39,938 nucleotides of DNA from Planctomycetota bacterium (GCA_002687715.1 NZBC01000114.1:1-39938); one strand, 5' to 3'. Counted from the stretch's first letter, positions 23,964 through 33,973 are shown. Numbers and translations: made by a program. Notes: generated by a model from the letters alone, not told the origin.

Positions 23964-25337
23964 CTACTTCCCCGGAGCCACGATCGGTCCCGGGTCCTCC
24001 ATGATTCCGGCTGGGCGCTGACGCGCTCCGCGCCGCCCGCGGTCGCCGAGGTCCTCTCGGGCTTGTTCCGCCAGCTCGGTCAGACGCGCCACGACGTCGG
24101 CGTGGCCATCCGCGACGTTCTTCGACTCCGCGATGTCGCCGTCGAGGTGGAAGAGACGGGCAGGGAGCTCCTTCTTCCGTTCCTTGCGGGGGAGATGGAG
24201 CTTCCACGGACCGGATCGCACCGCCTGGAGCTGGTCCTTGAAGTAGTAGAAGAACGCGTCGTGACCGGGGACGTTCTTCGTACCGAGACGCAGGTCCTTG
24301 CCGTCGATGACGAGGTCCTCCGGGAGCTGGCCGCCAGCGGCGTGGAGGAACGTGGGCAGAACGTCCATGGTCGACGCGATCCGGTCCGAGGTGGAACCGG
24401 GATCGATCACGCCAGGCCAACGGACGATGCAGGGAATGCGCATCCCGCCTTCCCACGTGCTGCCCTTGTGTCCGCGCAAGGGAGCGTTGCTTCCGCCACG
24501 GCGTGCGGCGGCGCCGTTGTCGGACAGGAACACGACGACGGTGTTCTTCTCGAGGCCGAGGTCGGCGAGGGTCTTCAGGATGCTGCCGGTGGACGCGTCG
24601 ATCTCCTCCACGGCGTCGCCGTATTTTCCGTTCGCGGACTTGCCGCGGAAGGCGTCGCTGGCGAACAGGGGCACATGGGGAAACGTGTGGGGGAGGTAGA
24701 GGAAGAACGGCCGGTCCCGGTTAGCGGTGATGAAACGGATCGCCTCCTGCGTGTAGCGCTTCGTGAGCGTCGTCTGGTCGGCGGGCGCCTCGATGACGGT
24801 CTCGTTCCGCATCAGCGGGAGCGGGGGGTTCTTCTTCCGCTGGCGGGCGCCCATGTCGTTCGAGTACGGGATGCCGAAGTACTGTTGGAATCCCTGTCGC
24901 GTCGGCAGGAATGGTGGCTGGTCGCCGAGGTGCCACTTGCCGACGCACATCGTGGCGTAGCCGTGGGGGAGGAGGTGCTCCGCGATGGTCAGCTCGGCGG
25001 GGTTCAAGCCCTTGCGGGCGACGGGGAACAGCACCCACTCGCCGCTCGCGCTCTGGTGCATGTTGACCCGGCGCGGAAAGCACCCGGTCATGAGTGACGA
25101 TCGCGACGGGGTGCACACGCCGCTCGTGGAGTAGCAGCTCGTGAACCGGATCCCCTGCTTTGCGAGTCCGTCGATGTGGGGCGTGCGGTGCTTCGTCGAG
25201 CCGAAGCACCCGACGTCGCCGTAGCCGAGGTCGTCGCAGAAGATCAGGACGAAGTTGGGCTTGCGCTTCGCCTCCTGCGCGAGGACTCCGCCCGCAACGG
25301 CGAACACGAGGGCGGACAGCAACACGATGGGTCTCAT
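23964..25337 (-). CDS. Secreted arylsulfatase A-like sulfatase
   Basis: A 457-residue type I sulfatase. ATG 25337 has GGAG about 10 bases upstream; the signal peptide spans about 1-20 (ending GGVLAQ). KPNFVLIFCDDLGYGD carries the metal aspartates, CTPSR holds the formylglycine cysteine Cys75, and VGKWHLGD, HTFPHVPL, LSDNGA and RGHKGSTWEGG complete the core. The length is normal for the family. It is the last gene of a minus-strand run, 22 bp after the CocE-like hydrolase gene, so the two are probably cotranscribed. The substrate is not readable. The maturation enzyme is not in this window. Confidence 0.92.
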   Translation of the reverse strand: MRPIVLLSALVFAVAGGVLAQEAKRKPNFVLIFCDDLGYGDVGCFGSTKHRTPHIDGLAKQGIRFTSCYSTSGVCTPSRSSLMTGCFPRRVNMHQSASGEWVLFPVARKGLNPAELTIAEHLLPHGYATMCVGKWHLGDQPPFLPTRQGFQQYFGIPYSNDMGARQRKKNPPLPLMRNETVIEAPADQTTLTKRYTQEAIRFITANRDRPFFLYLPHTFPHVPLFASDAFRGKSANGKYGDAVEEIDASTGSILKTLADLGLEKNTVVVFLSDNGAAARRGGSNAPLRGHKGSTWEGGMRIPCIVRWPGVIDPGSTSDRIASTMDVLPTFLHAAGGQLPEDLVIDGKDLRLGTKNVPGHDAFFYYFKDQLQAVRSGPWKLHLPRKERKKELPARLFHLDGDIAESKNVADGHADVVARLTELAEQAREDLGDRGRRGARQRPAGIMEDPGPIVAPGK

Positions 25338-25359
25338 ACGATCAACTCCGGGATCTTCG

Positions 25360-27237
25360 TCAGCGCTTCGGCATCACCAGTAGCTTCACGTGCGAGGGAT
25401 GTGCGCTCGTTCGCATCACGCGATGCGTCGCCTTCTGGAAGTCCGACTCCTTGGCGTGGTAGATGTCCAGGAACCGTTGGGGATTGCGATCGATGACCGG
25501 GAACCAGGTGCTCTGGATCTGAACCATGATGCGGTGACCGGCCTTGAAGCAGTGGTACTTGTCCCGCAGGTCGAACTCGATCGGCGTGACCTCGCCCGGC
25601 ACGAGCGGCTCCGGCTTCTCGAAGCTGTTGCGGAACTTGGCGCGGAGCACCTCGCCAGCCAGGAGCATCTGGAAACCGCCCATCCGCACGCCGCGTTCGC
25701 GCGGATCGTTGGGGGTATCGCCCGGGAGGACGTCGATCAGCTTGACGATCCAGTCGGCGTCGGTGCCGGTGGTCGAGACCCTGAGGTTGGCGATGATCGG
25801 CCCCGCGATGACGACGTCGTCAGTCAGTGGTTCGGTCTCGTACACCAGGACGTCGGGGCGTCGTGACGCGAAACGCTGGTCCTCGATCATCCACGTGTGA
25901 CCCTGCGAGGTCCGGATCTCGGTGGAGAACGGGACCGGCCGGACGGGGTCGCTGACGAACTCATCGGCGCCGTCCTCTTTCGGCGGTTGGAACGAGAGCT
26001 TGCCTCCCGGATGCAGATAGAGGTTCTGCGGAGTGGCCGAGCTTGGCGGCCAGTGGTCATGCTGGCGCCACTCGTTGCGGCCGGTCTCGAACACGACGGC
26101 CTCGGCGGGTTCCTGGTGTTTGGCCCCCTTGAGGTGGCGCTCGAAGAACGGGAACTCCACCTTCCCGCGGTAGAACTCCGACGTGTTCGCGCCGAAGTGG
26201 ATGTTGCCGAGGGACTCTCCGTTCCCTCGAGCCCACCCTCCGTGAAGCCAGGGCCCGACGACCAGAGAGCTGCGGTTCTTCGCGTCGTTCTTCTCGATCG
26301 TCTTGTAGATCCCGATGGGGCCGTAGAAGTCCTCTGCGTCGAACCACCCGGCGACGTTCAAGACCGCAGGTCGGATGTCCTTCATGTGCTGGAGCACGTC
26401 CTGCTGCTTCCAGTACGCGTCGTAGGACCCGTGCTTCATGTACTCGTTCCACGTCGGGACCTGCTCGTGGAAGTAGTCACGGTCGACGTTGGAAACCGGT
26501 CCGAGCCGGAGGAAGAAGTCGTAGCCGTCCGGCGTGCCGAAGCTGAACCGCGCCCGCTGCCGCGTGGACGACGGTGAGCTGCGCACGGCCGCGTTGCCAG
26601 CCAGCCACCCGAAGGTGTACATCAGCCGGAACGCTCCGTTGTGATGGAAATCGTCCCCGATGAACATGTCCGCGGGCGAGGCCTGTGGCGACGCGGCGAC
26701 GAGCGCGGGGTGTGCGTCGATCATCCCCATGACCGTCTGCCAGCCCGGGTAGGAGATCCCCCACTGTCCGACGCGACCGTTGTGCCCGGGAACGTCGTCG
26801 ATCACCCACTGGATCGTGTCGCGCGTATCCGTCGACTCGTCGACCTGGTCTTTCCCGACCAGCTGTGACCGCACGGGCTTCATGACCTCGAACGTCCCCT
26901 CGGACCGGTACTTCCCGCGGACGTCCTGGTAGACGAAGACGTAGCCGGAACGCGCGAGCTGGACCGACGGTCCGAGGGAGCTGCGGAACTGGTCCGGTCC
27001 GTACGCCCGGACGCCGTACGGCGTCCGGAACAGCATCACCGGGTGGGTTCGGCTCTTGTCCTTCGGCGTGTAGACCTGCGTGTAGAGCTTGACCCCGTCG
27101 CGCATCGGGACCATGTGGACGGAGCGCGTGTAGTGCTTGCGGACGTCGAACCGTTGTGCGACGACTGGTGGAACCAGCGCGCTGAGCGCGACCACGCAGA
27201 TTAGACGTGTAACGGCGGCAGAGGCTGACGATCTCAT
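25360..27237 (-). CDS. Secreted CocE/NonD family (S15-type) hydrolase, second copy
   Basis: A 625-residue paralogue of the protein encoded at 15004-16887, similar along its whole length (YVFVYQDVRGKYRSEGTFE, GHNGRVGQWGISYPGW, GDDFHHNGAF). Catalytic residues are Ser162 (GISYPG), Asp300 (AGWFDAED) and His332 (GPWLHGGW), with a jelly-roll C-terminal domain. A signal peptide (about 1-28) and AAGGAAG upstream of ATG 27237 support the start. It hydrolyses esters or amides outside the cytoplasm. The downstream sulfatase gene follows after 22 bp and the upstream propeller gene ends 39 bp away, consistent with a shared transcript. Confidence 0.92.
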   Translation of the reverse strand: MRSSASAAVTRLICVVALSALVPPVVAQRFDVRKHYTRSVHMVPMRDGVKLYTQVYTPKDKSRTHPVMLFRTPYGVRAYGPDQFRSSLGPSVQLARSGYVFVYQDVRGKYRSEGTFEVMKPVRSQLVGKDQVDESTDTRDTIQWVIDDVPGHNGRVGQWGISYPGWQTVMGMIDAHPALVAASPQASPADMFIGDDFHHNGAFRLMYTFGWLAGNAAVRSSPSSTRQRARFSFGTPDGYDFFLRLGPVSNVDRDYFHEQVPTWNEYMKHGSYDAYWKQQDVLQHMKDIRPAVLNVAGWFDAEDFYGPIGIYKTIEKNDAKNRSSLVVGPWLHGGWARGNGESLGNIHFGANTSEFYRGKVEFPFFERHLKGAKHQEPAEAVVFETGRNEWRQHDHWPPSSATPQNLYLHPGGKLSFQPPKEDGADEFVSDPVRPVPFSTEIRTSQGHTWMIEDQRFASRRPDVLVYETEPLTDDVVIAGPIIANLRVSTTGTDADWIVKLIDVLPGDTPNDPRERGVRMGGFQMLLAGEVLRAKFRNSFEKPEPLVPGEVTPIEFDLRDKYHCFKAGHRIMVQIQSTWFPVIDRNPQRFLDIYHAKESDFQKATHRVMRTSAHPSHVKLLVMPKR

Positions 27238-27276
27238 CGGTCGCTTCCTTGTTGGTTGCGGTTCGTGAAGCTCAGA

Positions 27277-29016
27277 TCATTGGTCCGGTAGCATCGCCGG
27301 ACTCAGCGGTAACTCCTGGAGCGGGTTCGGCCACACTCGCCCTTCGTGACGTTCGACGGTCGGCCCCGGTGTCTTCGAGTCCCGAGGCAACGCATGGAAC
27401 CGGACCGTACCGCCGTCGCCGCGAACCGGGATCGATCCCGCTCCCGGGCGATCGGGCGGGCGCGCGAAGAACGCGATTACGTCGACCTTTGGCCACGCCC
27501 CTGCTGCCTCCGCCGCCTCGCGGGTGCCGAAGCGCTCGGCACCGGCGGCCTGCCAGCGGTACACGGCCACGGGCAGGTGCAGGCGCGGGTCGTCGAGGTC
27601 GAGCGCGTACATGATCTGGTTGTAGTCGTAGCGCGGAGTCCGGACCTTGGTCTTCGCGAACAGGGTGGTGTAGGTGCCCTCGAAGAAGATGCGGCGACCG
27701 CCTTCGGCATCCATGAACGCATGGTGGGTGACGTTGTAGAACGAGTAGCCGTCGTGGGTGACGATCTTCTTGGCCCACACCCAGGGCCCGGTGATGGTGT
27801 CGGCTTCGGCATACCAGGTTTCGCCGAGCATGCTGGTCTTGCCGAACACCTCGCCGAAGATCGCGATCCAGCGGCGGCGATGAGGATTCCAGCGGACGCT
27901 GCCCGGGCGGGCCCGCACCTTGCGGCCGGTGTCGACGTCCCGGAGCTCGTACTCTCGCTGCCGGGGCAGCGGTGAGGAGGTGGGGTGCCAGCCCCGGTCC
28001 GGCGTCCACGCTTCGTAGCGGTCCGGTGATCCCACGTCGGCGAGGGTTGCGCGAACCCGCAGCCGGGGGAACGGATCTCCGGCGACGAGCCAGCGCACCC
28101 CGTCGATCCTCACGCTCGTGGGGTGATGCGTGACGTGGCGGGTCTCGTTGAGAGGAAGCTCCCGCCACTTCTTGAACACGTCGCGCTTTGCGTTCCACCG
28201 CGCGAGGCCGTTCTCGAGGGGCTCCGTGAGTCCCTTGCGACGCGAGTAGTGGCAGACGAGCGCGGGCGAGCCATCCTTCTCCGTGGCGACGCAGACTCCA
28301 CCGATCCAGACGACGCCCGGTCCCTCGATGGGACACATCGCGCGGCTGAAGCCGTCGCGTCCCGTGAAGTAGTGAAGGTCGACGCCGACGGCGGGGTCGG
28401 GTCCGCCCTGCCCCGGCAGCTTCGACCACGCGCCCGATGTCTCGAAGAGGCCGAGCGGGTAGCGCACCCGATGCGTGTCGCCCCAGAACCAGAGCACGCG
28501 TCCTCCGAACGGAACGGCGAGCACGGTGTCCTGGCCGACGACTCCTCCGTTCAACAGCGGCTTCCTGAGCGGTGGCTTTCCCCCCGTCAGCACTGTGTCT
28601 CGATAGATCCCCTGTCCGGTCACGCGGTACAGGCGCTCGGCCACGTTGAGGCGATCGACGATGATCTTCGCCGTGCCGCTCGGTCGGGTCTCCAGCGAAA
28701 CACCGCGGAACCCGAACCCGTCCTTCCGATGCTCATACCCGTGCCCGCGCACGGTGAACCACACCTTCCGTCCGAGCAGTCCGGCCTCGTCGAATGCGAC
28801 CACCCCGGCCGAATCGGTGACGTAGCGGAGTCCGCCCGTCGTCTCCAGCTCGACCAACGGCACGCCGCGGCCCGTGGCCCGATCGACGACCTCGATCCGG
28901 AACGGCTTCTCTTGTCCCGTCGCCACGCTTGCGGCGCCGGCGACTGCGAGGACGGCCAGACAAGAGCCCCTGGCGATCACCCGGACGGTGTCACTTACTG
29001 GCCAGTGGATCTTCAT
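27277..29016 (-). CDS. Exported protein: Cna-B-like domain plus DUF4185/GH43-like propeller
   Basis: A 579-residue protein with a hydrophobic signal segment (about 12-35). Residues ~38-125 are a beta-sandwich of the carboxypeptidase-regulatory/Cna-B type (FRIEVVDRATGRGVPLVELE). Residues ~130-510 resemble the DUF4185/five-bladed glycosidase-like propeller, with GQDTVLAVPFGGRVLWFWGD, GSVRWNPHRRRWIAIFGE and ITGPWVWAKKIV. Catalytic activity is not established for the family. The first codons overlap the 3' end of the preceding gene (28991-29016). A GTG about 36 bases further in is an alternative start. The context points to carbohydrate metabolism. Confidence 0.75.
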   Translation of the reverse strand: MKIHWPVSDTVRVIARGSCLAVLAVAGAASVATGQEKPFRIEVVDRATGRGVPLVELETTGGLRYVTDSAGVVAFDEAGLLGRKVWFTVRGHGYEHRKDGFGFRGVSLETRPSGTAKIIVDRLNVAERLYRVTGQGIYRDTVLTGGKPPLRKPLLNGGVVGQDTVLAVPFGGRVLWFWGDTHRVRYPLGLFETSGAWSKLPGQGGPDPAVGVDLHYFTGRDGFSRAMCPIEGPGVVWIGGVCVATEKDGSPALVCHYSRRKGLTEPLENGLARWNAKRDVFKKWRELPLNETRHVTHHPTSVRIDGVRWLVAGDPFPRLRVRATLADVGSPDRYEAWTPDRGWHPTSSPLPRQREYELRDVDTGRKVRARPGSVRWNPHRRRWIAIFGEVFGKTSMLGETWYAEADTITGPWVWAKKIVTHDGYSFYNVTHHAFMDAEGGRRIFFEGTYTTLFAKTKVRTPRYDYNQIMYALDLDDPRLHLPVAVYRWQAAGAERFGTREAAEAAGAWPKVDVIAFFARPPDRPGAGSIPVRGDGGTVRFHALPRDSKTPGPTVERHEGRVWPNPLQELPLSPAMLPDQ

Positions 29017-31699
29017 GGAACCTGAACGCCGTACCTCCGACCAGGTCGACGCTGGTGATCGAGGGGCACCAGTGCCGCTCCACGTGCTCGACCACGAGGT
29101 CGGTACCCCGGAAGTGACTCACGAACGGCGCTTTCTTCGAGTTGTACATGGTGTCCGTCATGTCGCGCATGAGGACGACGTTCTTGCCGACGTTGACCAT
29201 CTGGCGGATGGCGAAGGGGCGTCCGAGGACGCACATGTTGAGGTGGACGCCGGTGAGGATGACGTTGTCGATGCCGTGCTGGGCGAGGAGGTTGTAGGTC
29301 TCCTGGCCGTCGTGGGTGATGGTGTCCTCATCGGCGATGTCGATGGAGGCAATCTGGCGCTTCCAGGGCGACCAGAGCTTGCACTTCCTCTCGCAGTCAC
29401 AGCCCATATCGGAGTCGTCGATGGGCATGTCCGGCTCCCGGTCCGATTGGGGCCAGCACCACTTCGTACCCCAGCGCTCGGCGGTGGCGAGTGGGACGGG
29501 AGAGGCGGTGAAGGGTGCGTCCTTGGCTCGCTCGCGCTGTGGCGTTCCCGCGTAGAAGTCGACGCACGAGCTCGGGGCGTGAATGACGTGGATGCCCAGG
29601 TCTCGCGCCTTCTTGACCACGCGGTTCAGGTGCGGCGCCAGCTCGGCCACTCGGCGCGTGGCGCCCTGGCACCAGTGCGCGTCCCACATGTCACAGATGA
29701 TCAGCGCGGTCTTGGCCGGATCCCAGCGCAAGGTCTCCTGCTTCGTCGACCACGTCTCTGGTGCGTCGGCGCGGCGCGGGGATCGGACGCGGGACCGGGT
29801 GTGGAGCGCCAACGTCCCGTCGGGCTTCGCACGCGGCAGCGCGAACGCGACGAACGCGTCTCCTGCCTTGGTGCCCGGCTTGCCCGCGCCTCCCGCCGCG
29901 ATCACGACGTACTGGCGGCCGTCCACGGCGTAGGTCATTGGCGTCGCGTAGCCTCCCGCGGGAAGCGGATGCTCCCAGAGGAGCTCACCCGTGGTCTTGT
30001 CGAAGGCATGGAACCGTTCGTCCTTGCTGCCACCGATGAACACGAGCCCGCCCGCGGTGACGATCGTCCCGCCGAAGTTCTCGGTGCCGGTCCTGGGGAT
30101 GCCTTTCCGCGTCAGCTCGGGATGTTCACCGAGGGGAACCTGCCATCGAATCGTTCCCTCCTGCAGATCGATGGCGGAGACCGTGCCCCATGGCGGTTTG
30201 ATCGCGGGGTAGCCGTCGGGACCGCGGAACTTCAGATAGCCCTTGATGCGGTAGGGGAAGCCGCGCCCCTTCTTCGCCGGTACGAGGGTGATGAGATTGG
30301 GGATCTCGTTGCCGTTCACGTAGAGCAGCCCTGTTGCCGGGTCGAACGATGCGCCCGACCAGGTCGCACCGCCGTGGAACCCGGGGACGGTGATGGTGCC
30401 CTTCAGGCTCGGTGGATTGAACCCGGTCCCGGAGCGAAGCGTGTCGAACTCCTTCTTCACCGCGGCCCGCGTCTCCGGGGAGAGATCGGAGATGTCGTTC
30501 TCGTTGAACGCGGTCCGGACGAACGGGGGCGGCTTCACGGGGATCGGCTGCGTCGGCCACGCCTGCTCGCCGGGAACGTCCGACGCCGGGACGGGCCGCT
30601 CCACGACGGGAAACAGCGGCTCGCCGGTCTCGCGGTCGAGGACGTACACGTAGCCCGTCTTCGTCACCTGCGCGACGACATCCCGCGACCGGCCGCCGTG
30701 GCGGAGCGTGATCAGGTTGGGGCACACGGGGAGGTCGTGGTCCCAGAGATCGTGGTGCAGGGTCTGGAAGTGCCAGATCCGTCGTCCCGTCTCGCCGTCG
30801 AGCGCCACTACGCAGTTCGCGAAGAGGTTCTTTCCCTTGCGGTCACCGCCGTAGAAGTCGAACGCAGCGGACCCGAGGCCGACGAAGACCCACCCCCGCT
30901 TCGAGTCGACGCTCACGCCGCCCCACGCGTTGGCGGCGCCGCGACGTTTCCAGGAATCACCTTCCCACGTGTCGTGACCGACCTCGCCCGGGCGCGGAAC
31001 GGTGTGGAATCGCCAGACCTGCTTTCCCGTCCGCACGTCGAAGCCGCGCACGTCACCCGGCGCGGAGATCCCCGGGCCCTCTCCACACGAGACTCCAAGC
31101 ACCACCACGTCCCCGCAGATCCCCGGCGCTGAGGTCGGACCATAGGCGAGCTTCTTGACGTACGGTTCGAGATCCTCACGCAGGTCCCTTACACCGTCGC
31201 GTCCGAAGGCGGGGTCGGGCTTGCCCGTACGCGCGTCCAGCGAGATGAGGCGACCGTCCGACACCCCATGCAGAATGCGGACGGCGCCACCTTCGACTCC
31301 GTCCGACCAGTACGCGACGCCGCGGTTCACGCCGCCGGAGGCGAGCGGCGCTTGGTTGCGGCCAGGGTCGTACTGCCAGATCTCCGCTCCGGTCGCCGCA
31401 TCCAGCGCCACCACCCGCCGATTCCCCGTCGTGATGTAGAGGACGCCATCGACCATCAGCGGAGTGCACTCGATGGTGCGGCCGCGTCCATTCTTCAGCT
31501 CGTCGGTGTGATAGGTCCAGGCGACTTCGAGGTTCCGGACGTTGTCCCGGTCGATCTGGTCGAGCTGCGAGTGGCGCGACCACTCCCGATCTCCGCCGAC
31601 GCACGGCCATTCGTCGTTTCCGCCCGTGTCGTCCGCCGTTCCGGCGCAACCCGACAAACCGAACGTGAGCGCGGCCAGGATGAGGAGGGCGATTCGCAT
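28991..31699 (-). CDS. Lipoprotein fusion: PQQ-dependent dehydrogenase domain + isochorismatase-like cysteine hydrolase domain
   Basis: A 902-residue protein with lipobox LSGC (Cys18). Residues ~30-635 form a quinoprotein propeller of the glucose/alcohol dehydrogenase type, with repeats such as VVALDAATGAEIWQYDPGRN, GKQVWRFHTVPRPGE, WHFQTLHHDLWDHDLPVCPN and FHAFDKTTGELLWEHPLPAG. Residues ~660-895 are an isochorismatase-family hydrolase: Asp670 in ALIICDMWD and nucleophile Cys823 in LTGVHLNMCVLGRPF. No stop or frame change separates them. It would be anchored at a membrane and act in the periplasm, oxidising a sugar or alcohol and hydrolysing an amide or related bond, but a linked reaction is only inferred. 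Its 3' end overlaps the following gene by 26 bases. Confidence 0.88.
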   Translation of the reverse strand: MRIALLILAALTFGLSGCAGTADDTGGNDEWPCVGGDREWSRHSQLDQIDRDNVRNLEVAWTYHTDELKNGRGRTIECTPLMVDGVLYITTGNRRVVALDAATGAEIWQYDPGRNQAPLASGGVNRGVAYWSDGVEGGAVRILHGVSDGRLISLDARTGKPDPAFGRDGVRDLREDLEPYVKKLAYGPTSAPGICGDVVVLGVSCGEGPGISAPGDVRGFDVRTGKQVWRFHTVPRPGEVGHDTWEGDSWKRRGAANAWGGVSVDSKRGWVFVGLGSAAFDFYGGDRKGKNLFANCVVALDGETGRRIWHFQTLHHDLWDHDLPVCPNLITLRHGGRSRDVVAQVTKTGYVYVLDRETGEPLFPVVERPVPASDVPGEQAWPTQPIPVKPPPFVRTAFNENDISDLSPETRAAVKKEFDTLRSGTGFNPPSLKGTITVPGFHGGATWSGASFDPATGLLYVNGNEIPNLITLVPAKKGRGFPYRIKGYLKFRGPDGYPAIKPPWGTVSAIDLQEGTIRWQVPLGEHPELTRKGIPRTGTENFGGTIVTAGGLVFIGGSKDERFHAFDKTTGELLWEHPLPAGGYATPMTYAVDGRQYVVIAAGGAGKPGTKAGDAFVAFALPRAKPDGTLALHTRSRVRSPRRADAPETWSTKQETLRWDPAKTALIICDMWDAHWCQGATRRVAELAPHLNRVVKKARDLGIHVIHAPSSCVDFYAGTPQRERAKDAPFTASPVPLATAERWGTKWCWPQSDREPDMPIDDSDMGCDCERKCKLWSPWKRQIASIDIADEDTITHDGQETYNLLAQHGIDNVILTGVHLNMCVLGRPFAIRQMVNVGKNVVLMRDMTDTMYNSKKAPFVSHFRGTDLVVEHVERHWCPSITSVDLVGGTAFRFHEDPLASK

Positions 31700-31948
31700 G
31701 GGCCACGCAGACTACTCCACCATCCGGTGAGCGGAACCCCCCCGAAACGGCCTTCCCACAAGCCGAAAACCCGTGGCCACCTGACATTCCCTCTCCGGCC
31801 GGGCACCGCGACGCGGATCCCAACGATCCGGGCCGACTCCGATCCGTACTGCAGGAGTCGGCGATCCGGTGACCACGCAAACCCGCGCGCTGGTCTCCCC
31901 GGGCGCAGATGGGTCAGGAGCCATCGTGCCCTGACCGACCCTCAGTCC

Positions 31949-33973
31949 CTATCGAGAACTGCGCGGCCCGACCTCCGTCGGGTCCACGGGTCGAAACCCG
32001 AGCCTGCGCGCGGCCGCGTCTGCCGGAAGCCGGAAGTCACGGCCTGCCGCATCGATGAAGCCCGGGTTTCCCCGCTGCGAGCCCGCGTCGAACCCGCGAC
32101 GTCGCCACGCGTCCCAATCCTGCTTGCCGAAGCGGAGCGGCTTGCCTCCAACGTCCCAGTAGAGGTTGTGGTCGACGCGGAAGTGGCCATTACCCCACGC
32201 CCCGTGAAGGACGGGCTCACCATCGAGCACGATGATGTTCCGTTCGAAGATGAAGGACACGTGGGCTTCCTGCCGGCTGCGTTGGAGCTGGCCCAGTCTG
32301 GCGAAGGCGAAGACGTTGTGGCGGACGACGTTCTCCTTGCCGTAGTGCTGGTGGAAGCCGCCGGTCTTCGTGTCGTAGACGAGGTTGCCTTCGAGGAGGA
32401 TGAAGGAGCTTCCCTCGTCCGTGTAGAGGCCCCATCCGCCGTAGGCGTAGGAGCGAATGTCGTGGAAGACGTTCTCGCGCACGATGGTCCCCGGTGACGC
32501 GCCGAGGAGATAGATGCCGCCCATGTCGCTCAGCACGCCGCGTCCGATGCGGTGGACGTGGTTCCGCTCGATCAGGTTGTGGTGCGCGGAGCTCCTTGCG
32601 TAGCCCCAGCTCCAGCCGACGGAGATGCCGGTGTAGTCGAAGTCCGAGATCTCGCAGTGGGTGACGGCATTGTGGCTGCTGCGGCCGATCCAGACACCGA
32701 CGCCAGCGTGGAAGACGTGACCGCCATCCTGAATGGTGCAGTCGTCGATGCGGTTTCGCTTCGTCGCTTCCGACGGAGCTTTCGGGCTCTGCATGTGGCC
32801 GACGCGGACGCCTCCGGCACCGAGGTCGTGCACCCGGCACCGCGTGAGCCGGCAGTCGACGCAGTCGCGCTCGAGCCAGAGGCCATGCTCGCCGACGTGC
32901 GCGACCTCGCACCGCGAGAAGACGACGTCGCGGGCGCCGCGCACGAGGATCGCTGCGCCCAGCGAGGCCGCGGCCTGGCCATCCGCAGTCTGCCGCTTCT
33001 CGACTCTCCATGCGGCGTGATGGAACGCGAGGCCGCGGAAGTGCACGTGGCGAACCAAGCCTCTCTGCGCCGGGTCACCATCGATGCGGACGAGCTGCTG
33101 GAGCACGGGTGCTTCGAATGTGGCCGTTCCGGGGTCCTCGCCCGCGACCGGAAGGTACGTGAGGACGCCGTCACCACGGTCCAGATACCACTCGCCCGGG
33201 GCATCGAGCCCCTCCTTCAGGTTCTCGAGGTGGTAGCGCTGATTACGCTCCCAGTAGCTCAGCGGCCACGCCGTTCGTCCGACGAAGCGCACGGTTCGTT
33301 CCTTCTCGTCGACGTCGTCGATGTAGCTCAACGGCGCCGTCCACGACTGGTACGTGACGACGTTCACGTCCTGGAGACGATGGAAGGGGCGCAGGTCCCC
33401 CTTGCGGAACCGGAAGCCCATGCAGGCGGCGGGGTTCTTCCGCTCCCGCTGGGGGTTCTTGATCCCGGGAAGCGGGCCGTCCGTTCGCAGATACCCCTGG
33501 TTCGGAGTCCTCGCGCGGACGCGGCGCTGCCCATTGACGAAGAGCTGGTGGAAAGACCAGCGGCCTTCCGCGACGTCGCGGATGCTCACTGACCACGCAC
33601 CCTGTCCGGTCGGCTTCAGGCTTCCGATCCTGCGGCCGCCGCTGATCACGGGACGCTCTTCCGGGTAGGCCGCGAACACCACCGGAAAGTCCGGCGTTCC
33701 GGAGTCTTCGGGGCGGAGCGTGAACGTCTCGTCGAGTCGGTGGACGCCGCCGCGAACGAGGATGATGAACGGTCCGGTCCGGCCGGCCCGCCGAGCCTCG
33801 CGCATGGCATCGCGTGCACGCACGAGCGACTTGAACGGTCCGTCGCCATCTATCGGTCGGGCGCGGGTCCCCGACCATTGGTCGTTTCCGTTGGCCGCGA
33901 CGATGAAGGTCGCGCCCGGCCCCTGGGCGGGGGCCGTGGCCCAGACCGCGAACAGGATCAAGACGATGCGCAT
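31949..33973 (-). CDS. Secreted right-handed parallel beta-helix protein (GH141/pectate-lyase-like)
   Basis: A 674-residue protein with a signal peptide (about 1-16, ending APAQ). It starts with the FIVAANGNDQWSGTRARP form typical of secreted beta-helix carbohydrate enzymes, then has an N-terminal beta domain and, from about 315, many parallel coils rich in Asn, His and Gly (NRIDDCTIQDGGHVFHAGVG, NAVTHCEISDFDYTGISVGW, GGWGLYTDEGSSFILLEGNL). This layout is shared with GH141-type glycosidases and pectate-lyase-like proteins. I cannot choose between hydrolase and lyase. The hydrolase gene upstream ends only 37 bp before its start, so they are probably cotranscribed. Confidence 0.85.
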   Translation of the reverse strand: MRIVLILFAVWATAPAQGPGATFIVAANGNDQWSGTRARPIDGDGPFKSLVRARDAMREARRAGRTGPFIILVRGGVHRLDETFTLRPEDSGTPDFPVVFAAYPEERPVISGGRRIGSLKPTGQGAWSVSIRDVAEGRWSFHQLFVNGQRRVRARTPNQGYLRTDGPLPGIKNPQRERKNPAACMGFRFRKGDLRPFHRLQDVNVVTYQSWTAPLSYIDDVDEKERTVRFVGRTAWPLSYWERNQRYHLENLKEGLDAPGEWYLDRGDGVLTYLPVAGEDPGTATFEAPVLQQLVRIDGDPAQRGLVRHVHFRGLAFHHAAWRVEKRQTADGQAAASLGAAILVRGARDVVFSRCEVAHVGEHGLWLERDCVDCRLTRCRVHDLGAGGVRVGHMQSPKAPSEATKRNRIDDCTIQDGGHVFHAGVGVWIGRSSHNAVTHCEISDFDYTGISVGWSWGYARSSAHHNLIERNHVHRIGRGVLSDMGGIYLLGASPGTIVRENVFHDIRSYAYGGWGLYTDEGSSFILLEGNLVYDTKTGGFHQHYGKENVVRHNVFAFARLGQLQRSRQEAHVSFIFERNIIVLDGEPVLHGAWGNGHFRVDHNLYWDVGGKPLRFGKQDWDAWRRRGFDAGSQRGNPGFIDAAGRDFRLPADAAARRLGFRPVDPTEVGPRSSR

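Noticed and set aside
24063..25097. 344-residue plus-strand reading frame opposite the sulfatase gene
   Set aside because: It mirrors the sulfatase codons, has no recognisable domain or ribosome site, and ends inside the sulfatase signature region.
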